Origin: CAYLZW01 sp964388085
GTDB lineage: Bacteria; Myxococcota; UBA727; CAYLZW01
Direction: 5' to 3'
Assembly: GCA_964388085.1 (NCBI GenBank)
Contig: CAYLZW010000021.1
Location: 1-36,861, forward strand
Length of the DNA: 36,861 bases
Within the stretch, counting starts at the first letter, position 1. Each line of letters begins with the position of its first letter. Positions 19,829-28,900 of this stretch are shown piece by piece. The notes beneath the pieces were generated by a model. The model worked only from the letters and a program-made list of their open reading frames with translations, was not told where the DNA came from and did no database searches. Both the position numbers and the translations under genes were made by a program.

Positions 19829-20263
19829 TCAGCCGGGAGGCACGCTCCCGCTGCCCGGGACCGCGACGCTGGCCGAGCTGCTCACCGAGCCCGAGCGTTC
19901 GGCCCGCGCGAGGCTGCGTAGCGCGCGCCGGTAGACGAAGAGCAGCGTCACATAGCCGAGGCGGACGCACAGATAGAACGGCAGGATGAAGCCGAGCAGG
20001 AACGCGCCGATCTCGGGCAGCGGCATCCAGGGGCCGGAGACACCGCTCTGCATGACGAGCACGAACGAGCTGACCCCGCTGATGACGCCGAGCAGCGAGC
20101 CACCGAAGCCGACGAGGATCGTGATGAGGAGGTGCACGAGCGCGGTCCGCGCACGCAGCGGCGGAGGCACGAGGACCCCGAGGGTACGCAGCCGGCGCCG
20201 AGCGTCCTGGATGTAGTCCCGCGCGGCGATGCCACCGGTCAGCAGCGACCAACGAGCGTCCAT
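19829..20263 (-). CDS. Small membrane protein, function unknown
   Basis: About 144 residues when started at ATG 20263 (MDARWSLLTGG). The longer frame to 20356 has an Arg-rich, unlikely N-terminus. Residues 11-40 form a helical amphipathic stretch with RDYIQDARRRLRTLG. Two long hydrophobic segments follow (about 41-71 and 85-115), and a Ser/Pro-rich tail follows after ARAERSGS. No known family is recognised. It sits 113 bp upstream of the acyltransferase gene and 89 bp downstream of the Fe-S oxidoreductase gene on the same strand, so it may belong to either transcript or have its own promoter. Confidence 0.7.
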   Translation of the reverse strand: MDARWSLLTGGIAARDYIQDARRRLRTLGVLVPPPLRARTALVHLLITILVGFGGSLLGVISGVSSFVLVMQSGVSGPWMPLPEIGAFLLGFILPFYLCVRLGYVTLLFVYRRALRSLARAERSGSVSSSASVAVPGSGSVPPG

Positions 20264-20352
20264 CGGCACGATGTTACCCCGGCGCCCTGCCGTCCGTCGA
20301 CGGTCGAAGGCAACAGACCGTCGCCGTCGCTCCCCCGCTGCCCACGCGGGCA

Positions 20353-22545
20353 TCAAGCCGGCGCAGGTGCGTCCGCGGGCGCCTCATCCGCGCCGGCTCC
20401 GCTGCCCTCGTCCTGCAAGCTCTCCGCGAGCAGCTCGGCGACGTCCTTCACCTGGATGGTGTCCTCGACGTCCTTGGCCTTGGTGCCGTCCGTCATCATG
20501 ACCATGCAGAAGGGACAGCCCACCGCGATGGTGGTCGCGCCCGTGGCCATGGCCTGCTCGGTGCGCTCGACGTTCACGCGTTTGCCGATGTGCTCCTCCA
20601 TGAACATGCGTCCGCCGCCGGCGCCGCAGCACATGGAGGTGCGCTTGCTCATCTTCATCTCGCTGGTCTTGACGCCGATCTGCGTGAGCACCTCGCGCGG
20701 CTCGTCGTACACGCCGTTGTAACGGCCGAGGTAGCAGGGGTCGTGGTAGGTGACGTGCTCCTCGAGGTGCTTTTTGGTGTCGATGGGGATGCGCTTGTCC
20801 CGCAAGAGCTCGTCGAGGAGCTGCGTGTGGTGCAGCACCTCGTACTCGCCGCCCACCTGCTTGTATTCGCGGCCGAGCGAGTTCATGCAGTGCGGGCAGG
20901 TGGTGAAGATCTTCTTGAACTTCTTGCTGTTCAAGACCTCGACGTTGCCGCGCGCGAGCGTGTCCCAGACGTATTCGTTGCCCATTCGCCGCGCGGGATC
21001 GCCGGTGCAGCTCTCCTCGCAGCCGAGGATGGCGAAGTCGACGCCGGAGCGCTTCAGCACCTTTACGAGCGCCTTCTGCGTCTTCTTCGCGCGGTCGTCG
21101 GTCGCGCCGGCGCAGCCGACCCAGAAGAGGTACTCGACCTCGCGGCCTTCTTCCTCCGCTTCGATCTGCGCGAAGGTCTTCACGCCGAGGCCCTCCGCCC
21201 AGTCCTCGCGCTTGTCCTGGCCGACGCCCCAGGGGTTGCCCTGGTTCTCCATGCCCTTGAACGCCGCCGTCATCTCTTGCGGGAAGTCGGACTCCATCAT
21301 GACGAGGTTCTGCCGCAGCTCGATGAGCGAGCCGGGCACCGAGTCGATGAGCACCGGGCAGACGTCGATGCACGCGGCGCAGGTGGTGCAGGCCCAGATG
21401 GTGTCGGTGTGGATCTGGCCCTCTTCGGTCGTGTAGCGGCCGTAGGCGTCGACGTCCTCCGCCTTGACCTCGTCCTTCATGATGAGCGGGACCGGCAGCT
21501 CCTGGGCCGCGAGCTCCTCTTCCTTCCCCTTCAGGGGGCGGCCGAGCTGGTCGCGGAACTTCATGATGTCGTGGCCGTTTTTGTGCCGCAGGTTCTCCTT
21601 GATGTCGTGCAGCACCTTCTTCGGCTTGAGCGGCTTGCCCGTCAGGTTGGCGGGGCAGACGGCGTCACAGCGGCCACATTCGGTGCAGGCGAAGGTGTCG
21701 AGCAGCGTCTTCCAGGAATATTCGGTGACGCGATCGGTACCGTATTTCTCGGCCACCTCGAAGTCGATGGGCTGCGGCAGTCCGAGGGGGCCCTTCTTGT
21801 GGAAGTAGATGTTCGGGCCGGCCCACACGAGGTGCATGTGCTTGCTGACGGGGATGTAGCAGCCGAAGCCGAGGAAGATCACCATGTGCGACCAGAAGCC
21901 GAACCAGTGCAGATTGTTGAGCGCGGCCGGATCGAGGCCGCCGTACACGTGCGTCGCGAGCAGCGAGCTGACGGGGGCGAACCAGGTGAAGCCCTCGGTG
22001 TAATCGCGCCGCACGAAGCCGGTGGGCACGAGGATGAAGAACGTCAAATAGAGCAGGACGATGAACCAGAGGATGATCTCGGCGTCATTGGAGCGCGGCA
22101 TCAGGCGCTTGACGCGGCCCGACCAGCGACGGCCGAGCGCGATGAAGCTGACGACGATGACGCCGAAGGCGAGGAAGTCCTGCGAGAAGTGGAACAGGTG
22201 CGCGAGCGGCGCCGGTAGAAAGTTCTCGTACAAGACCGGCGCGAAGCCGTAGCTCGTCAGGAAGTACGTGAGGCCCGTGAGCAACAGCTCCATGTGCCCG
22301 ATGCCGAGCAGCAAGAAGCCGTACAGGAACCAGATGTGCATCGAGCCCGAGGTCTTGTCCTCGAGCACCTTCTTGTGCCCGAACACGAGGCTCAGCACCT
22401 TGCCGGCGCGCTCCTGCCAGTCGTCGGTGAGCTTCTCATCGCGGCCGGCGCGCATGACGCCCCAGATGCCGAGGAACTTCCAGCCCGCGAAGGCGATGGC
22501 CGCGAGGACCAGGAGCAGGGTGACGGCCGAGACAGCGAAAGACAT
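20353..22545 (-). CDS. Membrane-bound Fe-S oxidoreductase, CCG-type (HdrD/GlpC-like, candidate ETF:quinone oxidoreductase)
   Basis: The 730-residue product starts at ATG 22545, with AGGAG upstream. The N-terminal half has about five membrane helices (for example HIWFLYGFLLLGIGHMELLL and IILWFIVLLYLTFFILVPTGF) resembling the cytochrome-b-type NarI/HdrE anchor. Two ferredoxin motifs follow: Cys287, 290, 293 and 297 (CTECGRCDAVCPA), and Cys386, 389, 392 and 396 (CTTCAACIDVCPV). The C-terminal part holds two cysteine-rich CCG domains, with TTCPHCMNSLG and MCCGAGGGRM near 638. In Geobacter-like and syntrophic bacteria this layout is the proposed membrane partner that passes electrons from ETF to menaquinone. 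An etfA fragment starts this window, which agrees with that role but is about 20 kb away. Confidence 0.93.
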   Translation of the reverse strand: MSFAVSAVTLLLVLAAIAFAGWKFLGIWGVMRAGRDEKLTDDWQERAGKVLSLVFGHKKVLEDKTSGSMHIWFLYGFLLLGIGHMELLLTGLTYFLTSYGFAPVLYENFLPAPLAHLFHFSQDFLAFGVIVVSFIALGRRWSGRVKRLMPRSNDAEIILWFIVLLYLTFFILVPTGFVRRDYTEGFTWFAPVSSLLATHVYGGLDPAALNNLHWFGFWSHMVIFLGFGCYIPVSKHMHLVWAGPNIYFHKKGPLGLPQPIDFEVAEKYGTDRVTEYSWKTLLDTFACTECGRCDAVCPANLTGKPLKPKKVLHDIKENLRHKNGHDIMKFRDQLGRPLKGKEEELAAQELPVPLIMKDEVKAEDVDAYGRYTTEEGQIHTDTIWACTTCAACIDVCPVLIDSVPGSLIELRQNLVMMESDFPQEMTAAFKGMENQGNPWGVGQDKREDWAEGLGVKTFAQIEAEEEGREVEYLFWVGCAGATDDRAKKTQKALVKVLKRSGVDFAILGCEESCTGDPARRMGNEYVWDTLARGNVEVLNSKKFKKIFTTCPHCMNSLGREYKQVGGEYEVLHHTQLLDELLRDKRIPIDTKKHLEEHVTYHDPCYLGRYNGVYDEPREVLTQIGVKTSEMKMSKRTSMCCGAGGGRMFMEEHIGKRVNVERTEQAMATGATTIAVGCPFCMVMMTDGTKAKDVEDTIQVKDVAELLAESLQDEGSGAGADEAPADAPAPA

Positions 22546-22675
22546 GCAGGCTCCTGGCGCGGCTCGGCGGCGGGGCGCGAGCTTCTTGGATGCGGGGGGG
22601 CGCGCACCCGCGCATAGCAAAAGGGAACGGGGGGCGAAAGTGACGCAACGCGTAAGGTTGTTGCAAGCTGTGGGT

Positions 22676-23107
22676 TTACGCGCCGCTGGCGTCGTTCTTG
22701 AGGCCGCCCGCGAGCTTCTCGAGCAGGGTCAGGAGCGTGCTCCGCTCGTCATCGCTGAGGTGTTTTGTGAGCGCCCCCTCGAGCCAGCGGATGCTGCGCT
22801 CGGTGGACTCGAGCTCGGGCCCAGCCGCCGCCGTCACCTCGAGGTGCACGCAGCGACGGTCGGGGCCTTCACAGCGCGTCAGCAGCCCGTCCTCCTCTAG
22901 GCGGGTGACGAGTCGGCTGACCGAGGGCGCGTCCATGAGCAGCCGGTCCGCCAGCGCCGCTTGCGTGTGGATGTCGTCGCCGTCCGCGAGCATTCGCAGG
23001 GCCTTCAACTGGGTCCACGGCCGATGCGTCTCCTGTGCCAGCCGCTTCACGAGGAGGCGGTGCATGCGGCGGTAGACGTCGGCGATCTGCTCGCCCAGAG
23101 GAATCAT
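22676..23107 (-). CDS. MarR-family transcriptional regulator
   Basis: The 143-residue product is called from ATG 23107 (MIPLGEQIADVYRRM); an upstream ATG at 23161 would exactly overlap the start of the divergent TolC gene. The winged helix-turn-helix (about 48-70) contains AALADRLLMDAPSVSRLVTRLE, with a wing RCEGPDRRCVHLEVT; flanking helices support dimerisation, as in MarR. The gene is divergent from the efflux operon and is therefore its likely repressor, responding to a drug or phenolic ligand (inference). Two overlapping palindromes lie in the 52-bp gap. It is separated from the Fe-S oxidoreductase by 130 bp. Confidence 0.92.
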   Translation of the reverse strand: MIPLGEQIADVYRRMHRLLVKRLAQETHRPWTQLKALRMLADGDDIHTQAALADRLLMDAPSVSRLVTRLEEDGLLTRCEGPDRRCVHLEVTAAAGPELESTERSIRWLEGALTKHLSDDERSTLLTLLEKLAGGLKNDASGA

Positions 23108-23131
23108 CCACAGCAAGAGTAGTTGCGTGCC

Positions 23132-23144
23132 CAACAGTTGACAA
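23132..23144. promoter_or_regulatory. Overlapping palindromes between MarR and efflux genes, candidate operator
   Basis: CAACAGTTG (23132-23140) and TTGACAA (23138-23144) are both palindromic around a central base and share TTG. TTGACA inside this stretch also matches a -35 box, but no clear -10 is present 17 bases on. The position, between divergent starts at 23107 and 23160, suits MarR autoregulation of both transcripts. Confidence 0.45.
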
Positions 23145-23159
23145 ATACAAGGCCCCGCC

Positions 23160-24680
23160 ATGGGCCCGACGACACACCCAGCGCCCCGGAGGTCGGCTCT
23201 CCTCGTCGAGGAGGCGCCTCGTGCGCCGCGCGCGGGCCGCTCCCTACCCGCTGCCGGTGTGGCGACGACCCTGCTGTTGTCGACCCTGCTGTCGTCGACC
23301 CTGTTGTCGTCGGGCGTGCTCGCGCAGGATGCAGCCCCTCCGCCCGAGGCGGCCGCCGAAGACGCGCCCGTTCCCGTGGCGCCGCCGGCGCCGTTCGAGG
23401 CTGATGTCGACGACCCGATGCTCGCGCCCATCGCGCCGCCGGAGCGCGTGATCGCGACCTGGCAGGCGGCGCGCGATCTTTTGCTCGAGCGCAGCACCGA
23501 TCTGCGCATCGCGCTCGCCGACGTGGAGCGGGCCGAGGGGCGCTGGCGCCAGTCGCTCTCGGAGCTGTTGCCGAACGCGTTCGCGCAGGCCGGCGTCGGC
23601 TACGACCTCCTGAATCCGACGAGGCCGACGCTGCCCTTCGGCTTCGCGCCGGCGGGGCCGGGAGAGGCGATGACGACGCCGCTCGCGGGCGCCTCGCTGT
23701 CCCTCACCCAGTCCCTCGTCGACGTGTCCGCCTGGAACGGCCTCTCGAGCGCGAGCGCCCTCGAGCGCAGCGCCGAGGCCTCTCTCGAGGACACCCGTCG
23801 TCGGGTGAGCCAAGGGCTCGCGGCGAGCGCCATCGCCGTCGTGGCGGCGGAGCGCGCGGCGGAGCTGAACCGCCTCGGTCTGCGCCAGGCGCTCGAGCGG
23901 GAGGCGCTCACGAACCGCCTCCTGGAGCTCGGCGCCGCCACCCAGCTCGACGAGGTGCGCGTGCGTCAGGACGTGGCCGTGGCGCGCAGCGCGCTCATCG
24001 AGGGCGACGAGCGGCTGCGCGCGACGCGGGAGGCGTTCGGCCTCGCGCTCGGCGTGCGCGAGGAGGTCGGCGTAGCGCCCGGCTTCTCCCTCGACGGCAT
24101 GCTCTCGGAGCTGCGCGAGCGATGCGAAGCGCTGCCCTCCGTCGATCAGCGCGGCGACGTGGTAGCGGCCGAGGAGGCGGCCAACGCGGCGCGCGCGAGC
24201 CGCTGGCAGGCGCTCACCGGCTACCTGCCGAGCATCGGCGTCTCGACCTCGACCGCGGCCATCACGACGACACCGGGCCCCGCCAGCGTGCCCGCGTGGA
24301 GCATCGGCGCGGTGCTCTCGGTCCCGCTCTGGGAGGGCGGCTTTCGCGAGGGCCTCGTAAAGGAGCGCAGCGCCGTCGCGGAGCAGAGCGAGCAGGTCGC
24401 CGAGGCCACGCGGCGCGGCGTCTTCCTCGAGGAGGCGCGCGTTGGACGCCTCGAGGGCTCGTCGGCCGAGCTGCTCGAGACGGCGCGCTCGGCGCGCGAG
24501 CTCGCCGTCGAGGTGGACCGCCTGACCCGCCGCATGTTCGAGATCGGCCGCGCGAGCAGCTTCGACCTCGTGCAGAGCGCCCAGGCGCTGCGGCAAGCAG
24601 AGCTGAACCTCGCGCTGCGCGAGTACCAGCACGTGCAGGCGCGCATGGACGCGTTCCTGACGCGGGCCCGCTGCGGATGA
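23160..24680 (+). CDS. TolC-family outer membrane efflux channel
   Basis: The 506-residue product starts at ATG 23160; its N-terminus is long and Arg-rich before a signal core encoded by three 15-bp repeats, ending SGVLAQ. A shorter start inside is possible. After an Ala/Pro linker come two copies of the outer-membrane efflux protein fold. It has long amphipathic helices (AARDLLLERSTDLRIALADVE, and QLDEVRVRQDVAVARSAL) and beta segments (LLPNAFAQAGVGYDL, TGYLPSIGVSTSTAA). The helix LTRRMFEIGRASSFDLVQSAQ is typical of the second half. The trimer would form the outer-membrane exit of the RND pump. It is followed by the adaptor gene (64 bp) and is divergent from the MarR gene. Confidence 0.92.
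   Translation: MGPTTHPAPRRSALLVEEAPRAPRAGRSLPAAGVATTLLLSTLLSSTLLSSGVLAQDAAPPPEAAAEDAPVPVAPPAPFEADVDDPMLAPIAPPERVIATWQAARDLLLERSTDLRIALADVERAEGRWRQSLSELLPNAFAQAGVGYDLLNPTRPTLPFGFAPAGPGEAMTTPLAGASLSLTQSLVDVSAWNGLSSASALERSAEASLEDTRRRVSQGLAASAIAVVAAERAAELNRLGLRQALEREALTNRLLELGAATQLDEVRVRQDVAVARSALIEGDERLRATREAFGLALGVREEVGVAPGFSLDGMLSELRERCEALPSVDQRGDVVAAEEAANAARASRWQALTGYLPSIGVSTSTAAITTTPGPASVPAWSIGAVLSVPLWEGGFREGLVKERSAVAEQSEQVAEATRRGVFLEEARVGRLEGSSAELLETARSARELAVEVDRLTRRMFEIGRASSFDLVQSAQALRQAELNLALREYQHVQARMDAFLTRARCG
23271..23315 (+). repeat. Three 15-bp direct repeats encoding the signal-peptide core of the TolC-like protein
   Basis: CTGCTGTTGTCGACC (23271-23285), CTGCTGTCGTCGACC (23286-23300) and CTGTTGTCGTCGGGC (23301-23315) are near-identical and encode LLLST, LLSST and LLSSG. 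They form the hydrophobic core of the signal peptide. The unit is 15 bp, so copy changes keep the frame. Confidence 0.88.
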
Positions 24681-24744
24681 GCGAATGAGCGCGTGCTCTG
24701 CGGCCGCCGTGCCGCTAGGACTGACCCGAACCTGAGCGAACCCC

Positions 24745-25944
24745 ATGGCAGCCATGACGCGAATGAACGCCACCGACCCTCTCGCCGCCGCGAGCCTCCG
24801 CACCTGCATCGCGCTCGCGCTCGCCGCGGCGTCGGCGAGCCTGGCGGGCTGCGGCGCCGAGGCCGCCGTCAAGGCCGCCCCGCCGCCGCCGCGCGAGGTA
24901 GAGGTGTGGACCGTGCGCCCCATGGAGGTGCGCCGCACCGGCGAGTATCTCGGCAGCCTGCTCTCGCGCGAGAGCGTGACCGTGATGCCGCAGGTGAACG
25001 GCTACGTGAGCAAGATCCACGTGCGGCCCGGCGAGCACGTGAAGGCGGGCGCGCCGCTCATCGACATCGACGCCCGCCAGGAGAGCGCCGCCCTCGACAG
25101 CGCGGTCGCGCAGCAGAGCTCCGCCGCCACCGGCCTCGAGCTCGCGCGCACGACGCTGGCCCGCACCGAGGCGCTCTATCGGGAAGGTCTCGTGAGCGCG
25201 CAGGAGCTCGAGCGCGCCCGCTCCGACGTCGCCGCCAAGCAGGCCGCGGCCCGGGCGGCGCAGGCGGCGGTGTCGCAGCGCAAGGTGCAACTGCAGTTTC
25301 ACACCATCCGCGCGGCCGTGCCCGGCGTCGTCGGCGAGGTGCAGGTGCGCGTCGGCGCCAACGTGAACGCGAACACCGAGCTGACGACCATCGCGCAGGC
25401 CGACGTGCTCGAGCTGAGCATCGGGCTGCCGGCGGCGCGCGCGCGTCAGCTCCCGCCCGGCGCGCCGGTGGAGCTGCTCGACGCGGCGGGCAACGTGGTG
25501 CTCGCGACGACGACGTTCTACGTCGCGCCGGAGGCGAACCCGAAGAGTCAGCTCGTCGAGGTCAAGGCCGTGTTCCAGAACACCCTTGGGCTCTTGCCGA
25601 GCGAGGTGGTGCGCACGCGGGTGGTGTTCGGCACCGACGAGACCCTGGTGGTGCCGGCCGAGGCCGTCGTGCGCATGAGCGGTCAGCCCTTCGTCTTCGC
25701 CGTGTTCGACCAGGGCGGGCAGGCCACCGTCGAGCGCCGCCCGGTTACGCTCGGCGACCTCGGTGAGCGCAACTACGTGCTCGAGGCCGGCCTCAAGGCA
25801 GGTGATCGCATCGCGGTGTCGTCGCTGCAGTCCCTCCGCGACGGCGCGCCCGTGAAGCCGGTCGAGAAGGTCGAGAAGGTCGAGAAGCCGGCTGTCGAGA
25901 AGCCCGCCGAGACGCCCTCCGAGCAGCGTCCCTCCACGAAGTAG
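24745..25944 (+). CDS. RND efflux periplasmic adaptor (HlyD/AcrA-like lipoprotein)
   Basis: The 399-residue product starts at ATG 24745 (an in-frame ATG at 24754 is possible). SLAGC is a lipobox (Cys36), so the adaptor is lipid-anchored. Residues about 55-100 form the first beta-barrel/lipoyl half (EVWTVRPMEVRRTGEYLGSL, VMPQVNGYVSKIHVRPGEHV). A hairpin of helices (about 110-175, with LVSAQELERARSDVAAKQ) follows, then the second lipoyl half (IRAAVPGVVGEVQVRVGANV) and the beta-barrel and membrane-proximal domains. The C-terminus is a VEKVEK and PAETP-rich tail. It links the RND pump to the TolC channel. It overlaps neither neighbour: 64 bp after the channel gene, 9 bp before the RND gene. Confidence 0.95.
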   Translation: MAAMTRMNATDPLAAASLRTCIALALAAASASLAGCGAEAAVKAAPPPPREVEVWTVRPMEVRRTGEYLGSLLSRESVTVMPQVNGYVSKIHVRPGEHVKAGAPLIDIDARQESAALDSAVAQQSSAATGLELARTTLARTEALYREGLVSAQELERARSDVAAKQAAARAAQAAVSQRKVQLQFHTIRAAVPGVVGEVQVRVGANVNANTELTTIAQADVLELSIGLPAARARQLPPGAPVELLDAAGNVVLATTTFYVAPEANPKSQLVEVKAVFQNTLGLLPSEVVRTRVVFGTDETLVVPAEAVVRMSGQPFVFAVFDQGGQATVERRPVTLGDLGERNYVLEAGLKAGDRIAVSSLQSLRDGAPVKPVEKVEKVEKPAVEKPAETPSEQRPSTK

Positions 25945-25953
25945 GTCCCTCGC

Positions 25954-28900
25954 GTGTTCGTCACTTTCTTCATCCAGCGGCCGGTCCTCTCGATCGTGTT
26001 CTCGATCGTGATCACGCTCGCCGGCGTGCTCGTCATCGGCGGGCTGCCCATCGCGCAATACCCGGACCTCGCCTCGCCGACGGTCACCGTGCGCGCCCAC
26101 TACGTCGGCGCCAGCGCGGACGTCGTCGAGAGCGCCGTCACCGTGCCGCTCGAGCAGGAGCTGAACGGCGTCGAGGGCATGCGCTACCTGAGCTCGCAGA
26201 GCAGCAACGACGGCTCGAGCCGGGTCACCATCACCTTCAAGCCCGACGTCAACATCGACATCGCCGCCGTCGACGTGCAAAACCGCGTGGCGCGCGCCTC
26301 CTCACGCCTGCCCGCGCAGGTGAACCAGGCCGGCATCAGCATCGACAAGGCGTCGTCTCAGCTCTTGCTCGCCATCGGCCTCGTCGCCGAGAACGAGCGC
26401 TACGACCCGCTGTTCCTCAGCAACTACGCCGAGGTGCAATTGAAGGACGCCTTGAAGCGCGTCCCCGGCGTCGCCGACGTGCGCATCTTCGGCGAGCGCA
26501 AGTTCTCCATGCGCGTCTGGCTCGATCCGATGAAGCTCGGCGCGCGCGGGCTCACCTCGCAAGACGTCATGCGCGCGCTGCAGGCGCAGAACATCCAGGT
26601 GGCCGCCGGCCAGATCGGGCAGCCGCCGACGTCGGGCGACCAGCCGTATCAGTTCGCGGTGCGCGCGCACGGCAGGCTCGTGCAGCCGGAGGAGTTCGAG
26701 CAGGTCGTCGTGCAGCGGGGCGAGGGCGGCAAGCTCGTGCGCCTCGAGGACGTCGCCCGCGTCGAGCTCGGCGCCGAGAGCTACAACAACCTGCTGCTCT
26801 TCAACGGCACGCCCGCCGTCGGCCTCGGCATCTTTCAGCTCATGAGCGCGAACGCGCTCGACGTGCGCGACGGCGTGCTGCGCGAGCTCGAGCGCCTGCA
26901 GCCAGGCTTCCCGCCGGGCCTCGGCTTCGAGCTCGCCAACGACAACACGCGCGCGGTGCGGGCCTCCATCACGGAGGTCGTAAAGACGCTCGCCGAGGCC
27001 ATCGCCCTCGTCATCCTCGTCATCTTCGTGTTCCTGCACGGCTGGCGCAGCGTGCTCATCGCCGCCTTCACCATCCCGGTCTCGCTGCTCGGCACCTTTA
27101 CCTTCGTGAAGGTGTTCGGCTTCTCCATCAACACGCTGACGCTCTTCGGCTTGACGCTCGCCACCGGCCTCGTCGTCGATGACGCCATCGTCGTGATCGA
27201 GAACATCGAGCGCGTCATGCGCGAGCGGAAGCTCACGCCGCTCGCCGCCGCGAAGGAGGGCATGCGCGAGATCAGCGGCGCCATCATCGGCATGACGCTG
27301 TCGCTCGTCTCGGTGTTCCTGCCGGTCGCGCTCTTCCCCGGCACCACGGGCGCCATCTACCGGCAGTTCGCGCTCACCATCGCCTGCTCCGTCGGGCTGT
27401 CGGCCTTCTGCGCGCTCACGCTCACGCCCGCGATCTCCGCGCGCCTGCTCGCGCACCACGAGGGCGAGAAGTGGGTGCTGTTCCGCCGCGTCGACGCGCT
27501 GCTCGACTGGCTGCGCATGCGCTACGGGCGCGCCCTGCACGTCGCGCTGCGCCGCCCGCTCGTGCTGCTCGGCGTCTTCGCGCTGCTCGTCGGCGCCACG
27601 GTGTCGCTGTTCCGCATGGTGCCGCAGGGCTTCATCCCGGCCGAGGACGGCGGCTCGCTCATCGTCATCATCCAGGGGCCCGACGGCAGCTCGCTCGATC
27701 AGACCAGCGAGGTGCTCGAGCAGGCGCTCACCGTCTTGCACGCGCAGCCGGAGATCACGCAGAGCTTCGCCGTCGGTGGCTTCAGCTTCCAGGGCACCGG
27801 CTCGAACATGGGCATCGTCTTCCTGACGCTGAAGCCATGGGACGAGCGCGACCCCGAGACGCAGTCGGCCGGCGCCATCGTCGAGCGCCTGCGAGGTCCG
27901 CTCGGGCGCATCGGCGGCGCCCGCGTGATGGCCGTTCAGCCCCCCGCCATCCGCGGCGTCGGCTCCCTCGGCGGCTTCCAATTCATGGTGCAGGACACCG
28001 CGGCGGCGCGCTCGCTGCACGAGCTGGCCAGCGCCACGCAGCAGCTCATCGCCGAGGCCAACGCCGACCCGCGCCTGCGCGGCATCTACACGACGTTCAC
28101 CTCGGACACGCCGATCCTCGACGTGGAGGTCGACCGCCAACGCGCCGAGGCCATGGGCGTGTCGCTGGCAGACGTCTACGGCACGCTGCAGCTGAACCTC
28201 GGCAGCCTGTACGTGAACGACTTCGACTTCGCGAACCGCACCTACCGCGTGTACGTGCAGGCGGAGCAGCAGTATCGCAACGCGCCCGACGACATCGGCT
28301 CATTCTACGTGCGCAACGATCAGGGCGAGATGATCCCGCTCGAGTCGCTGGTGCGCGTCTCACCCGCGACGTCGGCGTCCGTCATCTCGCACTACAACCT
28401 GTTCCGCACCGCCGAGGTGAACGGGCAGGGCGCGCCGGGCGTGTCCGAGGGCGAGGTGCTCGCGGCCATGGAGGAGCTCGCCGCGCGCGTGCTCCCCGCC
28501 GGCGTGAGCGGTGACTGGACCGGCATCAGCCTCGAGCAGAAGGAGAGCGGCGGCCAGACCATGGCCATCTTCGCGCTCGGCATCCTGTTCGTGTTCCTCG
28601 TGCTGGCGGCGCAATACGAGAGCTTCGTCCTGCCCTTCGTCATCATCCTCTCGGTGCCGGTGGCGATGCTCGGCGCGCTCGCCTTGCAGCTCGTGCGCGG
28701 CATCCCCAACGACGTCTTCGGGCAGGTGGGGCTCGTGATGCTCATCGGCCTCGCGAGCAAGAACGCCATCCTCATCGTCGAGTTCGCCGAGCAATTGCGC
28801 GCGCAGGGCAAAAGGCCCATCGACGCCGTCATCGCGGCGGGCGAGCTGCGCCTCCGGCCCATCTTGATGACGTCGATCGCCTTCCTGCTCGGCGTCACGC

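Noticed and set aside
26302..28140. Long minus-strand frame opposite the RND pump
   Set aside because: Glu/Arg/His-rich shadow with no recognisable motif; opposite a clear RND gene.
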